A stretch of 58,956 bases of DNA, taken from the NCBI GenBank assembly GCA_050331575.1, contig JBHJGS010000066.1, positions 1 through 58,956 of the forward strand, given 5' to 3'. The notes under the pieces are model-generated. The model ran no database searches. It was not told the origin of the DNA and worked only from the letters and a program-made list of their open reading frames with translations. The DNA comes from JBHJGS01 sp050331575. Lineage in GTDB: Bacteria > Pseudomonadota > Alphaproteobacteria > Sphingomonadales > Rhodothalassiaceae. Position 1 is the first letter of the stretch, and each line of letters begins with the position of its first letter. Positions 1 to 8,656 of the stretch are shown here, piece by piece. A program made the position numbers and the translations under genes.

Positions 1-86
1 ATCTCCGCCATCACCTCAAGCGGGTCGCCCAGCTCGGAAACCCGCTTCAAACGCTCGTCAACGTCAAAAAAGCCTGTCTGTTTCAT
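1..86 (-). CDS. IS5-family transposase, N-terminal fragment cut by window edge
   Basis: Only the first 28 codons lie in the window, read on the minus strand from an ATG at 84-86; the rest is beyond the left edge. The visible start (MKQTGFFDVDERLKRVSELG, then DPLEV) matches the usual N-terminus of IS5-group transposases, which begin with a K/R-Q-x-G-F-F-D-x-D-E-R pattern followed by a G-D-x-L-E segment. The protein would cut and rejoin the ends of its own element. The 197 bases between it and the next gene are AT-richer than the neighbourhood and should contain the element's end, but I could not identify a terminal inverted repeat without the other end. The assignment rests on one short motif. 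Confidence 0.62.
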   Translation of the reverse strand, partial: MKQTGFFDVDERLKRVSELGDPLEVMAE

Positions 87-283
87 CCTTCCAATGAATC
101 AGAAATCGATCCAATGAGCGAGGGTTTTTGGAGGCGTCCAACTAGAGCGCTTCTGGTGTGGGGACAGGAAATTTTTGGCTTTTTGTAAAGAAGAAGCAGG
201 CTCGGTTAAGCAATTTTGTAGTAAGCGTGCTCAATTATTTGTAAATTCTTATCGGCCCGGTGGCGATGTGCAAGACTTGTCTA

Positions 284-1411
284 TCACCGCCCCTTCTCCT
301 TCCGCCAAAGCTCCACCACGCGATCTACCGGTAGGGGCTCGATCGTGCCGCGGTGGCCTTGGACGGGTTTGGCGGCGAACAGGGCGTTCAGGATGGCCTC
401 CTCGCTTGCCTCGGCGGCGGCCTGAAACAAGGGCGACAGGCGGGCATTGGGCAGATCGGGACGGCTGGGCAGGGGGTCCGGGGTGCGGCGCACCTTCGGA
501 TGCGTGGCAAAGGCGATGACATAATCGCCCGACCCGTTGGTCAGGGACGCACCGGTGCGCGCCAGCCCGGCGGTGGCGCGTTTGGCCAGCCGGCTCAGAG
601 CGCGGTCGCTCAAGGGGGCATCGGTGGCCAGCACGATCATCACCGAGCCGTCGCCCGGGCTGGCTTCGGCCTGCTCTGAGGCACCGTCTGCCACCGGGTC
701 CTTCAGATAATAGCGCCCCAGCGCCTGGCCCACGCGCACGCCGTCCACCGTCAGAATGCCGCCGAAATTGGCCTGGACTAGGGCGCCGACGGTCCAGCCG
801 CCCAACGCCTCGGGCAGCACCCGGCTGGCGGTGCCGATGCCGCCCTTGAAGCCGAATGCCACGGTGCCCGTGCCCGCGCCGACCGTGCCCTCGGCCACCG
901 GGCCGCCGGTCGCCCGCTCAATGGCTGTGCGGGCGTGTGCGGGTGTGACGGCGCGCGCCCGGATATCGTTCAGATAGCCGTCATTGGTTTCGCCCACCAC
1001 GGCATTCACCGAACGCACCGTCTGATTGCCCGGCTGGTCCAGCGTCCAATCACTGACGCCGGCCATGGCCGCGGGCACGCTCAAGGTGTTGGTCAGCAGG
1101 ATCGGTGTTTCTATTTCGCCCAGTTCGTGCACCTGAGACAGGCCGGCCAGCTTGCCATAGCCGTTGATCACGTGAATGGCCGCGGGCACCGGCGCCTGGC
1201 GCAGATTGCCGGCAGCCGGGACGATGGCGGTGACGCCGGTGTTCAACGCGCGGCCCTGCTGCAGGGTCACCTGTCCGACGGTGACGCCGGCCACATCGGT
1301 GATCGCGTTCATCGCTCCTGGCGGCAGCACGCCTGGCGCAATGCCATGATCACGCACCCGCGCCTCAGCGGCCGAGACGAACACAAGGCTGAACAAGAGA
1401 AGGCACCGCAT
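284..1411 (-). CDS. P1 family (DmpA-type, S58) aminopeptidase, exported
   Basis: This is a member of the S58 self-processing N-terminal-nucleophile peptidases (DmpA, BapA), which release N-terminal residues from small or beta-peptides. I chose the ATG at 1411 (375 codons) because a GGAG lies five bases before it; an in-frame GTG lies two codons upstream. The N-terminus is a cleavable signal peptide ending in a VSAAEA-type site, so the enzyme is probably periplasmic. Family landmarks are AITDVAGVTVGQVT near the start, VGETNDGYLND, GTVGAGTGTVAFGFKGGIGT in the middle, and GDGSVMIVLATDAPLS. The Gly-Ser in the last motif corresponds to the autocleavage site, making Ser256 the expected nucleophile. 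The length equals the family norm. The gene stands alone, upstream of the Smr operon on the same strand. Confidence 0.9.
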   Translation of the reverse strand: MRCLLLFSLVFVSAAEARVRDHGIAPGVLPPGAMNAITDVAGVTVGQVTLQQGRALNTGVTAIVPAAGNLRQAPVPAAIHVINGYGKLAGLSQVHELGEIETPILLTNTLSVPAAMAGVSDWTLDQPGNQTVRSVNAVVGETNDGYLNDIRARAVTPAHARTAIERATGGPVAEGTVGAGTGTVAFGFKGGIGTASRVLPEALGGWTVGALVQANFGGILTVDGVRVGQALGRYYLKDPVADGASEQAEASPGDGSVMIVLATDAPLSDRALSRLAKRATAGLARTGASLTNGSGDYVIAFATHPKVRRTPDPLPSRPDLPNARLSPLFQAAAEASEEAILNALFAAKPVQGHRGTIEPLPVDRVVELWRKEKGR

Positions 1412-1454
1412 CGGCACTCCGCGCCATCAAGGGGATCGTCGCTAGGCATGTTAT

Positions 1455-1473
1455 GGGGCGAGCAACTTTGCTC
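1455..1473. repeat. Partial copy of the dispersed palindromic element (GAGCAA hairpin half)
   Basis: The segment GGGGCGAGCAACTTTGCTC repeats the right-hand end of the longer elements at 12816-12890 and 41185-41262. It contains a 14-bp dyad, GAGCAA-CT-TTGCTC. It sits in the short gap between the Smr-domain gene and the P1 peptidase gene and could serve as a weak hairpin after the Smr operon, although no T-run follows. Confidence 0.6.
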
Positions 1474-1500
1474 AAGCCTTTCGGGCCGTGGCCGTCATCC

Positions 1501-2046
1501 TCAACGCCGCCGGCGCAGGCGGACATAAAGCGCGCCACGGCCACCATGGGCATCCGCGGCCTCGCCGGTGGCCTGCACGAACGGCGCCAGCTCCGGCGTT
1601 TCCAGCCATTGCGGCACACGGCGTTTCAACACCCCGCCCTCGGGCTCGAACTGAGCACGGGTGCGGTAAGCGGCCGGCAGCGCGTCTGTCTGCGCGAAGC
1701 GCTTGCCGCCCTTGCCGGTGATGACCAGCAGCGTGCGCACGCCCTCCTGGTGCGCGGACACAATCGTGCGGCGTAGAAGGGCATAGGCGCGGTCCTGGGT
1801 CAGACCGTGCAGGTCGAGCACCCGGTCGATCGGGTCGCGCCCGCGCGCCAACTGCTTGCGTGCCTTTCGATCGATCGAGCCGGGGATCGCCCGGGCGGCC
1901 GGTGGGTCGATCTCCTCCACCATCGGGCGCGGGCGATAGCGCGGGCGTGGCTGATCAGGGGCTGCCCGGCGTTCGCCCAAAGGTTTCACCGAGCGGGTCA
2001 CCTCCCGCCACAGCGCCTCATCCTCCGGGCGCAGCCGGCGGCTCAC
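1501..2046 (-). CDS. Smr-domain protein
   Basis: A 181-residue protein with a C-terminal Smr domain, the small MutS-related fold associated with nuclease or RNA-binding activity. The two signature motifs are visible: LDLHG at residues 77-81 and ITGKG at 109-113. The N-terminal 60 residues are charged and proline-rich, as in the stand-alone alphaproteobacterial Smr proteins. It starts with GTG, and this start codon overlaps the stop of mltA (GTGA at 2043-2046), so the two are translationally coupled. It is the last gene of the tim44-mltA-smr operon, an order conserved in many alphaproteobacteria. The specific substrate cannot be told from sequence. Confidence 0.9.
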   Translation of the reverse strand: MSRRLRPEDEALWREVTRSVKPLGERRAAPDQPRPRYRPRPMVEEIDPPAARAIPGSIDRKARKQLARGRDPIDRVLDLHGLTQDRAYALLRRTIVSAHQEGVRTLLVITGKGGKRFAQTDALPAAYRTRAQFEPEGGVLKRRVPQWLETPELAPFVQATGEAADAHGGRGALYVRLRRRR

Positions 2047-3158
2047 CGCTCCGGCCTCTCGCTTTCGATCAGCCCGTCTGGCAGCAGCAGAATGGTTCGG
2101 CCCGGTGCGGCCATCCGCCCGGCCAGATCAGCGGCGCGCGCGCCCGCCCCGAAATAGATATCGGCGCGATTCGGTCCTTTGATCGCGCCGCCGACATCCT
2201 GCGCGATCATCAGCCGCTGATACTCCGCCCCGCCGGGCAGGCGGGTCTGCAACCAGACCGGCACGCCCAGGGGGACGAAACGCTCATCCACGGCCAGGCT
2301 GCGCTCCGGCGTCAATGGCGCGCCGAGGCCGCCGAGCGGGCGGTCGCCCGTCAACTCCCGAAAAAACACATAAGAGGGATTTTCGCGCATCAGGGCCGCC
2401 CCGGCGTCTGGATTGGCCTTGAGCCAGGCGGCGATGGCCTGGGCGGTGACCTCGCCCCGCGTCAATAGCCCGCGTTGGATCATCAGCCGGCCCAGGCTGC
2501 GATAGGGATGGCCGTTCTGGCCGGCATAGCCGATCAAAAGGCGCTCTCCCGTGGGCAGTTCGACGAGGCCGGACCCTTGAATGTGCAGGAAGAAGGCCTC
2601 CACCGCGCTGTCGACCCACAGCAGTTCCAGGCCCCGATCAGCCAGTGCGCCGGCCTCGATCTCGGCGCGGTCGGGCATCGGGATCAGGTGCGTGCCGAAG
2701 CGCTTGCCGGCGATGCGTTGGCCCGCCAGTTCATGCCTGAAATCGCCCAGATCGACGCTGATCAACTCCGGCGGTCGGGCATAAAGCGGCACCTGATAGG
2801 GCCCGCCGGGGCTGCGGCTGCCGTGCAGCAGCGGCAGGAAATAGCCGGTGATCAAGCCACGGCCGTGCACCGCAACCGGCGTGAAATAGGTTTCGAAGAA
2901 GCGCCGGGGCTCCGGCCCGGTTTCGGCAATGGTGCATACGGTCAGCCAGGTCGGCGCGTCGCGGCGGATCAGGGCGGGGCAGCCGGTGACGAATGCCGCA
3001 AGCGCCGCGCGATGATCGTCGCCGGCCCAGCCGGGCAGTTGCGCAAAGCTTAGCCGTCGATAGCGCGGGTCATCGCCCTGCTGCTGCGGCGCCAGCCACA
3101 GCGCCATGGCCGCCCCGATCAGGATCAGCGCCGCCAGCCCGGCCAGCGTGCGCGTCAT
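2043..3158 (-). CDS. mltA: Membrane-bound lytic murein transglycosylase A
   Basis: A 371-residue lytic transglycosylase of the MltA family, which cleaves the glycan strands of peptidoglycan to give 1,6-anhydro products. Residues 5-23 form a hydrophobic anchor; no lipobox cysteine is visible, unlike the E. coli lipoprotein. The MltA domain includes GYFLPLLHG near residue 105, VDSAVEAFFLHIQGSG at 182-197, and the double-psi-barrel (3D) motif QDVGGAIKGPNRADIYFG beginning at residue 320, which carries the conserved catalytic-site aspartates. It starts five bases after the Tim44-like gene and overlaps the Smr gene, so the three form one operon. Confidence 0.95.
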   Translation of the reverse strand: MTRTLAGLAALILIGAAMALWLAPQQQGDDPRYRRLSFAQLPGWAGDDHRAALAAFVTGCPALIRRDAPTWLTVCTIAETGPEPRRFFETYFTPVAVHGRGLITGYFLPLLHGSRSPGGPYQVPLYARPPELISVDLGDFRHELAGQRIAGKRFGTHLIPMPDRAEIEAGALADRGLELLWVDSAVEAFFLHIQGSGLVELPTGERLLIGYAGQNGHPYRSLGRLMIQRGLLTRGEVTAQAIAAWLKANPDAGAALMRENPSYVFFRELTGDRPLGGLGAPLTPERSLAVDERFVPLGVPVWLQTRLPGGAEYQRLMIAQDVGGAIKGPNRADIYFGAGARAADLAGRMAAPGRTILLLPDGLIESERPER

Positions 3159-3163
3159 GACGG

Positions 3164-3826
3164 TCAGCCGGAGCGGGTGGCGACCAGCGTCCAGTTCGGG
3201 TCGGCGCTGTCCGCCTCGCGTTGGAAGGTCCAGATGTCGGTGACTTCCACCGTGTCGGAGGGATTGCCCTCGATCACCCGGCCTTCACTGTCGACGACAT
3301 AGGTGACGATTTCCGCGACGACGCGCACCTCAATCTCGGCCACGCGATTCTCCGCCCCGGCCGCGACCACCTGAGCGCCGCTGATATCGACCAGCTTGTT
3401 GCGCACTTCCTGGCCCTGTTCGCGGCGGGCATCGATCGCCTCGGCGAATTGGTCGAACACGTCCGGCGAGACATAAGGCCGCAACTCGTCCTTGTCGCCG
3501 GCCCAGAATGCTTCCAGGATCAGGCGATAGGCGCCCTGGGCGCCGCGCAGAAACCCTTCCGGCTCAAAATCCGGATCAAGCTGCCGGATCGCGCGATAGC
3601 CGCGGCGCACCGCGGGATCCGCTTCTAACGGCAGCACCGTGCCACCATCCTCTTCCACCGGGGCGCGTTCCGCCTCAGCCGGCTTTCGATTTGCGGCCAC
3701 GGGCCCGACCGGTTGAGACGCGGACGGCTCGTCTTCCGGACGCCGCCCCAGAACGCTCTTCAGCCGCAGGAAGATAAACCCCGCCACCATCGCCAATAAA
3801 ATGATTTCAACCAAACCGCTGTCCAT
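3164..3826 (-). CDS. Tim44-like domain protein (TimA type)
   Basis: A 220-residue protein with a single N-terminal membrane helix (about residues 4-22, VEIILLAMVAGFIFLRL), an acidic low-complexity linker to about residue 75, and a C-terminal Tim44-like domain containing the DPDFEPEGFLRGAQGAYRLI segment and the terminal WTLVATR. Bacterial members of this family are inner-membrane proteins related to the lipid-binding domain of mitochondrial Tim44. It heads the tim44-mltA-smr operon and is divergent from fxsA across a 153-base gap, next to secB. This arrangement is widespread in alphaproteobacteria. A GAGGC stretch about nine bases ahead supports the ATG. Confidence 0.92.
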   Translation of the reverse strand: MDSGLVEIILLAMVAGFIFLRLKSVLGRRPEDEPSASQPVGPVAANRKPAEAERAPVEEDGGTVLPLEADPAVRRGYRAIRQLDPDFEPEGFLRGAQGAYRLILEAFWAGDKDELRPYVSPDVFDQFAEAIDARREQGQEVRNKLVDISGAQVVAAGAENRVAEIEVRVVAEIVTYVVDSEGRVIEGNPSDTVEVTDIWTFQREADSADPNWTLVATRSG

Positions 3827-3979
3827 CTGTTTGCCTCGGCCTGTCCACTGCTATGCTTGTTACCGCGTTTGGCGCACTGACGCCAGCACAACACCGGCGA
3901 ACTTGCAGCGCAAAGCATTGCGGGCAGCCCGGTCTGCGATCAGATTAGCACATAAGGACCGCGGCCAAGGAGGACAAGC

Positions 3980-4444
3980 GTGGCAATCTGGATTCTGCTC
4001 GCCTTATTGGCGCTGCCGCTGTTGGAACTGTATGTGTTCGGCGCTGTCGGCGGTGAGATTGGCTTGGGTTGGGCGCTGCTGCTGACCTTGTTCACCGCCG
4101 CGGCCGGGCTGTGGATTGTGCGCTGGCAGGGCCTGGGGCTGATGCGCCGGGTGCAAGCCACGGTTCAGGCCGGCGAACCGGTGCTGGGCGACTTGTTGGA
4201 GGGGGTTTTGTTGGCCTTGGCCGGGATCTGCCTGTTTCTGCCGGGCTTCGTGACGGATGCGCTGGGCGTTGCCCTGCTGGTTCCGCCGCTGCGGCAGGCG
4301 CTGGTGGCTCTGGGCATCGGCGGTATGGTCAATCGCGTGGTGCGCTACCGCGCTCGCCGCGGTCCGGATGGCCAAATCACCATCGACACCATCGACTACG
4401 AGGTGCACGACAAGGAAGATGAGGACCCTGACAGGCGGCGTTAG
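3980..4444 (+). CDS. fxsA: FxsA family membrane protein
   Basis: A 154-residue inner-membrane protein of the FxsA family; the E. coli member was named for suppressing F-exclusion of phage T7 when overproduced, and its normal role is unknown. Hydrophobic segments lie at about residues 4-22, 26-47 and 72-105, with the conserved LLELYVFGAVGG-type and LFLPGFVTDALG motifs. The tail is charged and cytoplasmic (EDEDPDRRR). It starts with GTG at 3980, supported by a strong AAGGAGG at 3967-3973. It lies upstream of secB on the same strand, 82 bases apart. Confidence 0.93.
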   Translation: MAIWILLALLALPLLELYVFGAVGGEIGLGWALLLTLFTAAAGLWIVRWQGLGLMRRVQATVQAGEPVLGDLLEGVLLALAGICLFLPGFVTDALGVALLVPPLRQALVALGIGGMVNRVVRYRARRGPDGQITIDTIDYEVHDKEDEDPDRRR

Positions 4445-4526
4445 AGCCTTGTCCGGCAGAGGGCCGCGTGCTAGCCCGCATCACCTTTAGAATGGCCCGA
4501 TGCGGTCTGAACGATGAGTAATGTGT

Positions 4527-5066
4527 ATGGCAGAGAATGATCATCCGCAAGGCGACGGCGCCGCGGCACCGGACATGGCCGAAGCTCCCTTGGCCGGCCT
4601 GATCGCACAATATGTCAAGGACCTGTCCTTCGAGAATCCCGGCGCTCCGGACGTTCTGGAAAAGGTCGGGTCCGGCGAGCGGCCGGAGATGAAGGTGGAT
4701 CTGGGTTTAAACGCCTCCAAGCATGGCGAGGCGCGCTATGAGGTGGACCTGAAGATCCAGGTGACCAGCGTGCGCGCCGGCGAGACCATCTTCGTCATCG
4801 AGCTTGACTATGCCGGCCTGTTTGAGGTGCGCAACGTGCCGGAGGCCCAATTGCAGCTGTTCTTGCTGGTGCAGGCGCCCAATTTGCTGTTCCCATTCGT
4901 TCGCCGGATCGTGGCGGACCTGACCCAGGATGGCGGCTTCCGCCCGCTTCTGCTCGATCCGATCGATTTCGCCGCGCTCTACCAGCAACGCGCTCAGCAA
5001 ATGCAGCAACAACAGCGCAGCCAGGTGCTGGCAAGCGGCAGCGCCACGGGCGACACGATCAACTAG
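4527..5066 (+). CDS. secB: Protein-export chaperone SecB
   Basis: SecB is the tetrameric cytosolic chaperone that keeps preproteins unfolded and hands them to SecA. The body is typical: QYVKDLSFENPGAP at about residues 25-38, then VDLGLNA, FVIELDYAGLFEV, and the SecA-contact region LFPFVRRIVADLTQDGGFRPLLLDPIDF. I prefer the ATG at 4527 (MAENDHPQ); another in-frame ATG lies two codons upstream at 4521, and neither has a strong ribosome site. The tail is glutamine-rich. A 10-bp perfect direct repeat, GATCAACTAG twice, covers the stop codon at 5057-5076. The next gene is convergent. Confidence 0.96.
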   Translation: MAENDHPQGDGAAAPDMAEAPLAGLIAQYVKDLSFENPGAPDVLEKVGSGERPEMKVDLGLNASKHGEARYEVDLKIQVTSVRAGETIFVIELDYAGLFEVRNVPEAQLQLFLLVQAPNLLFPFVRRIVADLTQDGGFRPLLLDPIDFAALYQQRAQQMQQQQRSQVLASGSATGDTIN

Positions 5067-5082
5067 GATCAACTAGAGTGAG

Positions 5083-5703
5083 TTAGGCGGCGGAGGACTC
5101 GCCGCTGTCCGTCAAGGCGCGAAATTGTTTCACGAACAGCGCCTTGGGCGGGGTGCGCACCAGGGCATAGAAGAAGCCTAGCATCCACATCCCGCTCAGT
5201 GTCAGGGCAACCGCCTGGGCCGGCGGCAGCGCCGCTTGCGGCCTGCCGGCCCAGGGCAAGAGGGCGGACAAAACCGCCAAGCCGCAATAGATCAAGCAGA
5301 TCATCCGGTTCAGGTTCGGCACCCCGTCCAGCGGGCCTGCCCTGGGCGCGCTCGGCTGAGACTGCAGGGCCAACAGCCGGCTTTCCCATCCGGGCCGCGC
5401 TGCTTCGTGGAAGACAATGCAATACGCGGCCAGTCGGGCATTGGCGCGTTCGGCATACCAGGTCAGCGCCGCGCTGGCGCCCAAAAAGAACCAGACAAGC
5501 GCGGTCACCAGCCACCAGGCCAGCGCGCTATCGCCGGCCAAGACCCCGTCTAGCCCCAGAACGCCGACGACGATTGTGATGCTGGCGGTCAAAACCGCGA
5601 AGCGGCGGCTCTGCCATTGCAGCATTTCCGCCCGCAAGGCGGCATATTCCTCTGGGCAGGCCGGCGCCCGCGGGTCAGCCGACGCGGGTGAAGAACCGCT
5701 CAA
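5083..5703 (-). CDS. Unknown four-helix membrane protein
   Basis: I do not recognise this family. The 206-residue product has a short charged N-terminus (EEYAALRAEMLQWQSRRF), two hydrophobic helices at about residues 36-55 and 61-82, a soluble loop, and two more helices at about 133-150 and 163-183, then a basic tail. The start is uncertain: the longest reading begins with TTG at 5703, which overlaps the end of lepB by 29 bases. A TTG at codon 23 and an ATG at codon 27 (5625) are alternatives, but they would remove part of the charged N-terminus. The overlap suggests cotranscription with lepB. Length, hydrophobicity and codon use all argue for a real gene. Confidence 0.7.
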   Translation of the reverse strand: MSGSSPASADPRAPACPEEYAALRAEMLQWQSRRFAVLTASITIVVGVLGLDGVLAGDSALAWWLVTALVWFFLGASAALTWYAERANARLAAYCIVFHEAARPGWESRLLALQSQPSAPRAGPLDGVPNLNRMICLIYCGLAVLSALLPWAGRPQAALPPAQAVALTLSGMWMLGFFYALVRTPPKALFVKQFRALTDSGESSAA

Positions 5704-6454
5704 ACGGAATGCCTAGAACACACTTGATGCCCTTGGCCTCCGAACAGCGGGCGATCGAATAGCTGATCAGATCCGCCCGGCCGATGATATTGTCAGCCGG
5801 CACGAAAATGAATCCGGAGGGCGACCGGCTGTCGGTGGAATTGTCGCGATTGTCCCCCATCATGAAATAGTGCCCCTCCGGCACGGTGAACAGCCGCGTA
5901 TCGTCGAACGGCGCATTGTCGGAGCGTTCGTAGATGCGGTGGCTGATGCCGCCCGGCAGCACTTCTTCATATTCCGTCAGCACGGACACCATGCCGAAGC
6001 GGTGACGCGCTTGCAGCTGCCGCACCGGCCGCCGGTCCACCAGCTTGCCGTTGAGGTAAAGCCGGCCTCCGGTCATCTCGATGGTGTCGCCGGGCAAGCC
6101 GATCACACGCTTGATATAGGTGACCCCGTCGCTGAAATTCAGCGCATTGATCAAACTGCCAAAAAAGCCCAGCGAGCCGCCGGCATCGCCGCGTTCGTGA
6201 AACACCACGACATCGCCGCGTTTGGGCCCGCCGGCCAAGATTCGGCCTTCGAACAATGGCGGGTGCAGCGGCACGGAATAGCGCGAATAGCCATAGGTGT
6301 ATTTATTGACCAGCAGGCGGTCGCCGACTTCCAAGGTCGGCATCATGCTTTCTGACGGAATATGGTAGGACGCGTAGGCGAAGGTGCTGAACAGCAGAAA
6401 ACCGCCGAAGATGACCGCTGCGTCCTTGGCAAAGCCGATGATCTGCCGTTTCAT
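5675..6454 (-). CDS. lepB: Signal peptidase I
   Basis: Leader peptidase removes signal peptides from exported proteins at the periplasmic face of the inner membrane. I start at the ATG at 6452-6454 (MKRQIIGFAKDA), giving about 259 residues; an open frame extends 25 codons further upstream to a TTG but lacks family similarity. Residues 8-28 form the membrane anchor. The catalytic serine is in SESMMPT (Ser36 in this numbering) and the general-base lysine in YIKRVIGLPGD (Lys115). The box GDNRDNSTDSR is also present. The gene is divergent from dnaK and overlaps the membrane protein that follows. Confidence 0.96.
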   Translation of the reverse strand: MKRQIIGFAKDAAVIFGGFLLFSTFAYASYHIPSESMMPTLEVGDRLLVNKYTYGYSRYSVPLHPPLFEGRILAGGPKRGDVVVFHERGDAGGSLGFFGSLINALNFSDGVTYIKRVIGLPGDTIEMTGGRLYLNGKLVDRRPVRQLQARHRFGMVSVLTEYEEVLPGGISHRIYERSDNAPFDDTRLFTVPEGHYFMMGDNRDNSTDSRSPSGFIFVPADNIIGRADLISYSIARCSEAKGIKCVLGIPFERFFTRVG

Positions 6455-6532
6455 AGAAGGTGCGAAAAGCCTATGGCGTTGCAAATTGATCAGCTTGGGG
6501 TGATGCGTCAGAGACGGTGTGGGAGTCAAGGC

Positions 6533-6560
6533 GTTGAACCCTGCTGAGGCTTTCCCATAT
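6533..6560 (+). promoter_or_regulatory. Possible heat-shock (sigma-32) promoter of dnaK
   Basis: GTTGAA at 6533-6538 and CCCATAT at 6554-6560 are separated by 15 bases, close to the RpoH consensus (CTTGAA, then CCCAT-T). It lies about 150 bases upstream of dnaK and reads toward it. Transcription would begin near 6567. No CIRCE-type inverted repeat is visible in the same gap. Confidence 0.45.
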
Positions 6561-6709
6561 CAGCGCGTGAGGCGCAGTCCGGCGTGTCTTTGCCGGACCG
6601 CGGTGCATTCTAACTGTGATCAGCATGTGATTTCGGAGGCCCCCTCCACCCGGACGCTTATGTCAGAAGGTCCCTCCGGGGGTCGGCTGCAAAAAGGAGA
6701 GATGTTTCC

Positions 6710-8644
6710 ATGGCGAAAGTGATCGGTATCGATCTGGGCACCACCAATTCCTGCGTCGCGATTATGGACGGCGACCAGCCGAAGGTGATTGAGAATGCCG
6801 AAGGGGCGCGCACCACGCCCTCGATGGTGGCCTTTACAGAAGATGGCGAGCGCCTGGTCGGCCAGCCGGCCAAGCGCCAGGCAGTGACCAATCCGAAGAA
6901 CACGCTGTTCGCGATCAAGCGCCTGATCGGGCGCACCTACGACGATCCGACCACCCAGAAGGACAAGGGCATGGTGCCCTATGAGATCGTCCGTGCCGAC
7001 AATGGCGATGCCTGGGTGCAGGCCAAGAGCGAGACGATGAGCCCGTCGCAAATCTCCGCGATGATCCTGCAGAAAATGAAGGAAACCGCGGAAAGCTATC
7101 TGGGTGAGACGGTCAGCCAGGCGGTGATCACCGTTCCGGCCTATTTCAATGACGCTCAGCGCCAGGCCACCAAGGATGCCGGCAAGATTGCCGGGCTGGA
7201 AGTGCTGCGCATCATCAACGAACCCACCGCGGCGGCGCTGGCCTACGGGCTGGACAAGCAGGAAGGCAAGACCATCGCGGTCTATGACCTGGGCGGCGGG
7301 ACCTTCGACGTGTCGATCCTGGAAATCGGCGACGGCGTGTTCGAGGTGAAGTCGACCAATGGCGACACTTTCCTGGGCGGTGAGGATTTCGACGTGCGCA
7401 TCGTCGATTATCTGGCCGACGAGTTCAAAAAGGAAAACGGCATCGATCTGCGCCAGGATAAGCTGGCCCTGCAGCGCCTGAAGGAAGCCGCGGAAAAAGC
7501 CAAGATCGAGCTGTCCAGCGCCTCGCAGACCGAGATCAATCTGCCGTTCATCACCGCGGACGCCTCCGGTCCGAAGCACCTGACCATGAAGCTGTCCCGC
7601 GCCAAGCTGGAAAGCCTGGTGGAGGATCTGGTTCAGCGCACGCTGGAGCCGTGCCGTAAGGCGCTGAAGGATGCCGGCGTCGCGGCCGGAGAGATCCAGG
7701 ATGTGGTGCTGGTCGGCGGCATGACGCGCATGCCCAAAATTGCCGAGACGGTGAAATCCTTCTTCGGCAAGGAACCGCACAAGGGCGTCAACCCCGATGA
7801 GGTGGTGGCCATGGGGGCGGCCATTCAGGCGGGCGTCTTGCAAGGCGATGTCAAGGACGTGCTGCTGCTGGACGTGACGCCATTGTCGCTGGGCATCGAG
7901 ACCCTGGGCGGCGTGTTCACCCGGCTGATCGACCGCAATACCACGATCCCGACCAAGAAGAGCCAGGTGTTCTCCACCGCGGAGGACAATCAGAATGCTG
8001 TGACCATCCGGGTGTTCCAGGGCGAACGCGAGATGGCCGCGGACAATAAGCTTCTGGGCCAGTTCGACCTGGTCGGCATTCCGCCGGCCCCGCGCGGCGT
8101 GCCGCAGATCGAGGTGACCTTCGACATCGATGCCAATGGCATCGTCAATGTCTCGGCCAAGGACAAGGGCACCGGCAAGGAACAGCAGATCCGCATCCAG
8201 GCCTCCGGCGGTTTGAGCGATTCCGACATCGAACAGATGGTCAAGGACGCCGAGGCGCATGCGGAGGAAGACAAGCAGAAGCGCGCGCTGGTGGATGCCA
8301 AGAATCAGGGCGAGGCGCTTGTCCACTCCACGGAAAAGATGCTGTCCGAGCATGGCGACAAGCTGGGCGCGGAGGACAAGCAGGCGGTGGAGACGGCCGT
8401 GGCCGATCTGCGCACCGCGCTGGAGGGTGAGGATGCCGACGCGATCAAGGCCAAGATCGAGGCGCTGAGCCAGGCCAGCATGAAGCTGGGTGAGCAGATC
8501 TACAAGGCCCAGCAGGAGCAGGCGGCTCCGGGTGCGGGCGCACAGGCCGGCGGTGCCGACGCTGAGCCCGGCGCCGGCGGCCAGACCGGTGGCGAGGATG
8601 TCGTCGACGCCGAATTTCAGGAAGTCGACGAAGACAAAAAGTAA
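6710..8644 (+). CDS. dnaK: Chaperone DnaK (Hsp70)
   Basis: A full-length 644-residue Hsp70. The ATPase domain carries IGIDLGTTNSCVAIMDG at residues 4-20, the IINEPTAAALAYGLDK segment, and the phosphate-binding YDLGGGTFDVSILEIGDG. The linker DVLLLDVTPLSLGIET leads to the peptide-binding domain, and the tail is Gly/Ala-rich ending with VVDAEFQEVDEDKK, the bacterial form of the conserved acidic end. AAGGAGA at 6694-6700 sits nine bases before the ATG. DnaK works with DnaJ, encoded 115 bases downstream, in folding and in feedback control of the heat-shock sigma factor. Confidence 0.99.
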   Translation: MAKVIGIDLGTTNSCVAIMDGDQPKVIENAEGARTTPSMVAFTEDGERLVGQPAKRQAVTNPKNTLFAIKRLIGRTYDDPTTQKDKGMVPYEIVRADNGDAWVQAKSETMSPSQISAMILQKMKETAESYLGETVSQAVITVPAYFNDAQRQATKDAGKIAGLEVLRIINEPTAAALAYGLDKQEGKTIAVYDLGGGTFDVSILEIGDGVFEVKSTNGDTFLGGEDFDVRIVDYLADEFKKENGIDLRQDKLALQRLKEAAEKAKIELSSASQTEINLPFITADASGPKHLTMKLSRAKLESLVEDLVQRTLEPCRKALKDAGVAAGEIQDVVLVGGMTRMPKIAETVKSFFGKEPHKGVNPDEVVAMGAAIQAGVLQGDVKDVLLLDVTPLSLGIETLGGVFTRLIDRNTTIPTKKSQVFSTAEDNQNAVTIRVFQGEREMAADNKLLGQFDLVGIPPAPRGVPQIEVTFDIDANGIVNVSAKDKGTGKEQQIRIQASGGLSDSDIEQMVKDAEAHAEEDKQKRALVDAKNQGEALVHSTEKMLSEHGDKLGAEDKQAVETAVADLRTALEGEDADAIKAKIEALSQASMKLGEQIYKAQQEQAAPGAGAQAGGADAEPGAGGQTGGEDVVDAEFQEVDEDKK

Positions 8645-8656
8645 GCGCGCAATGAC

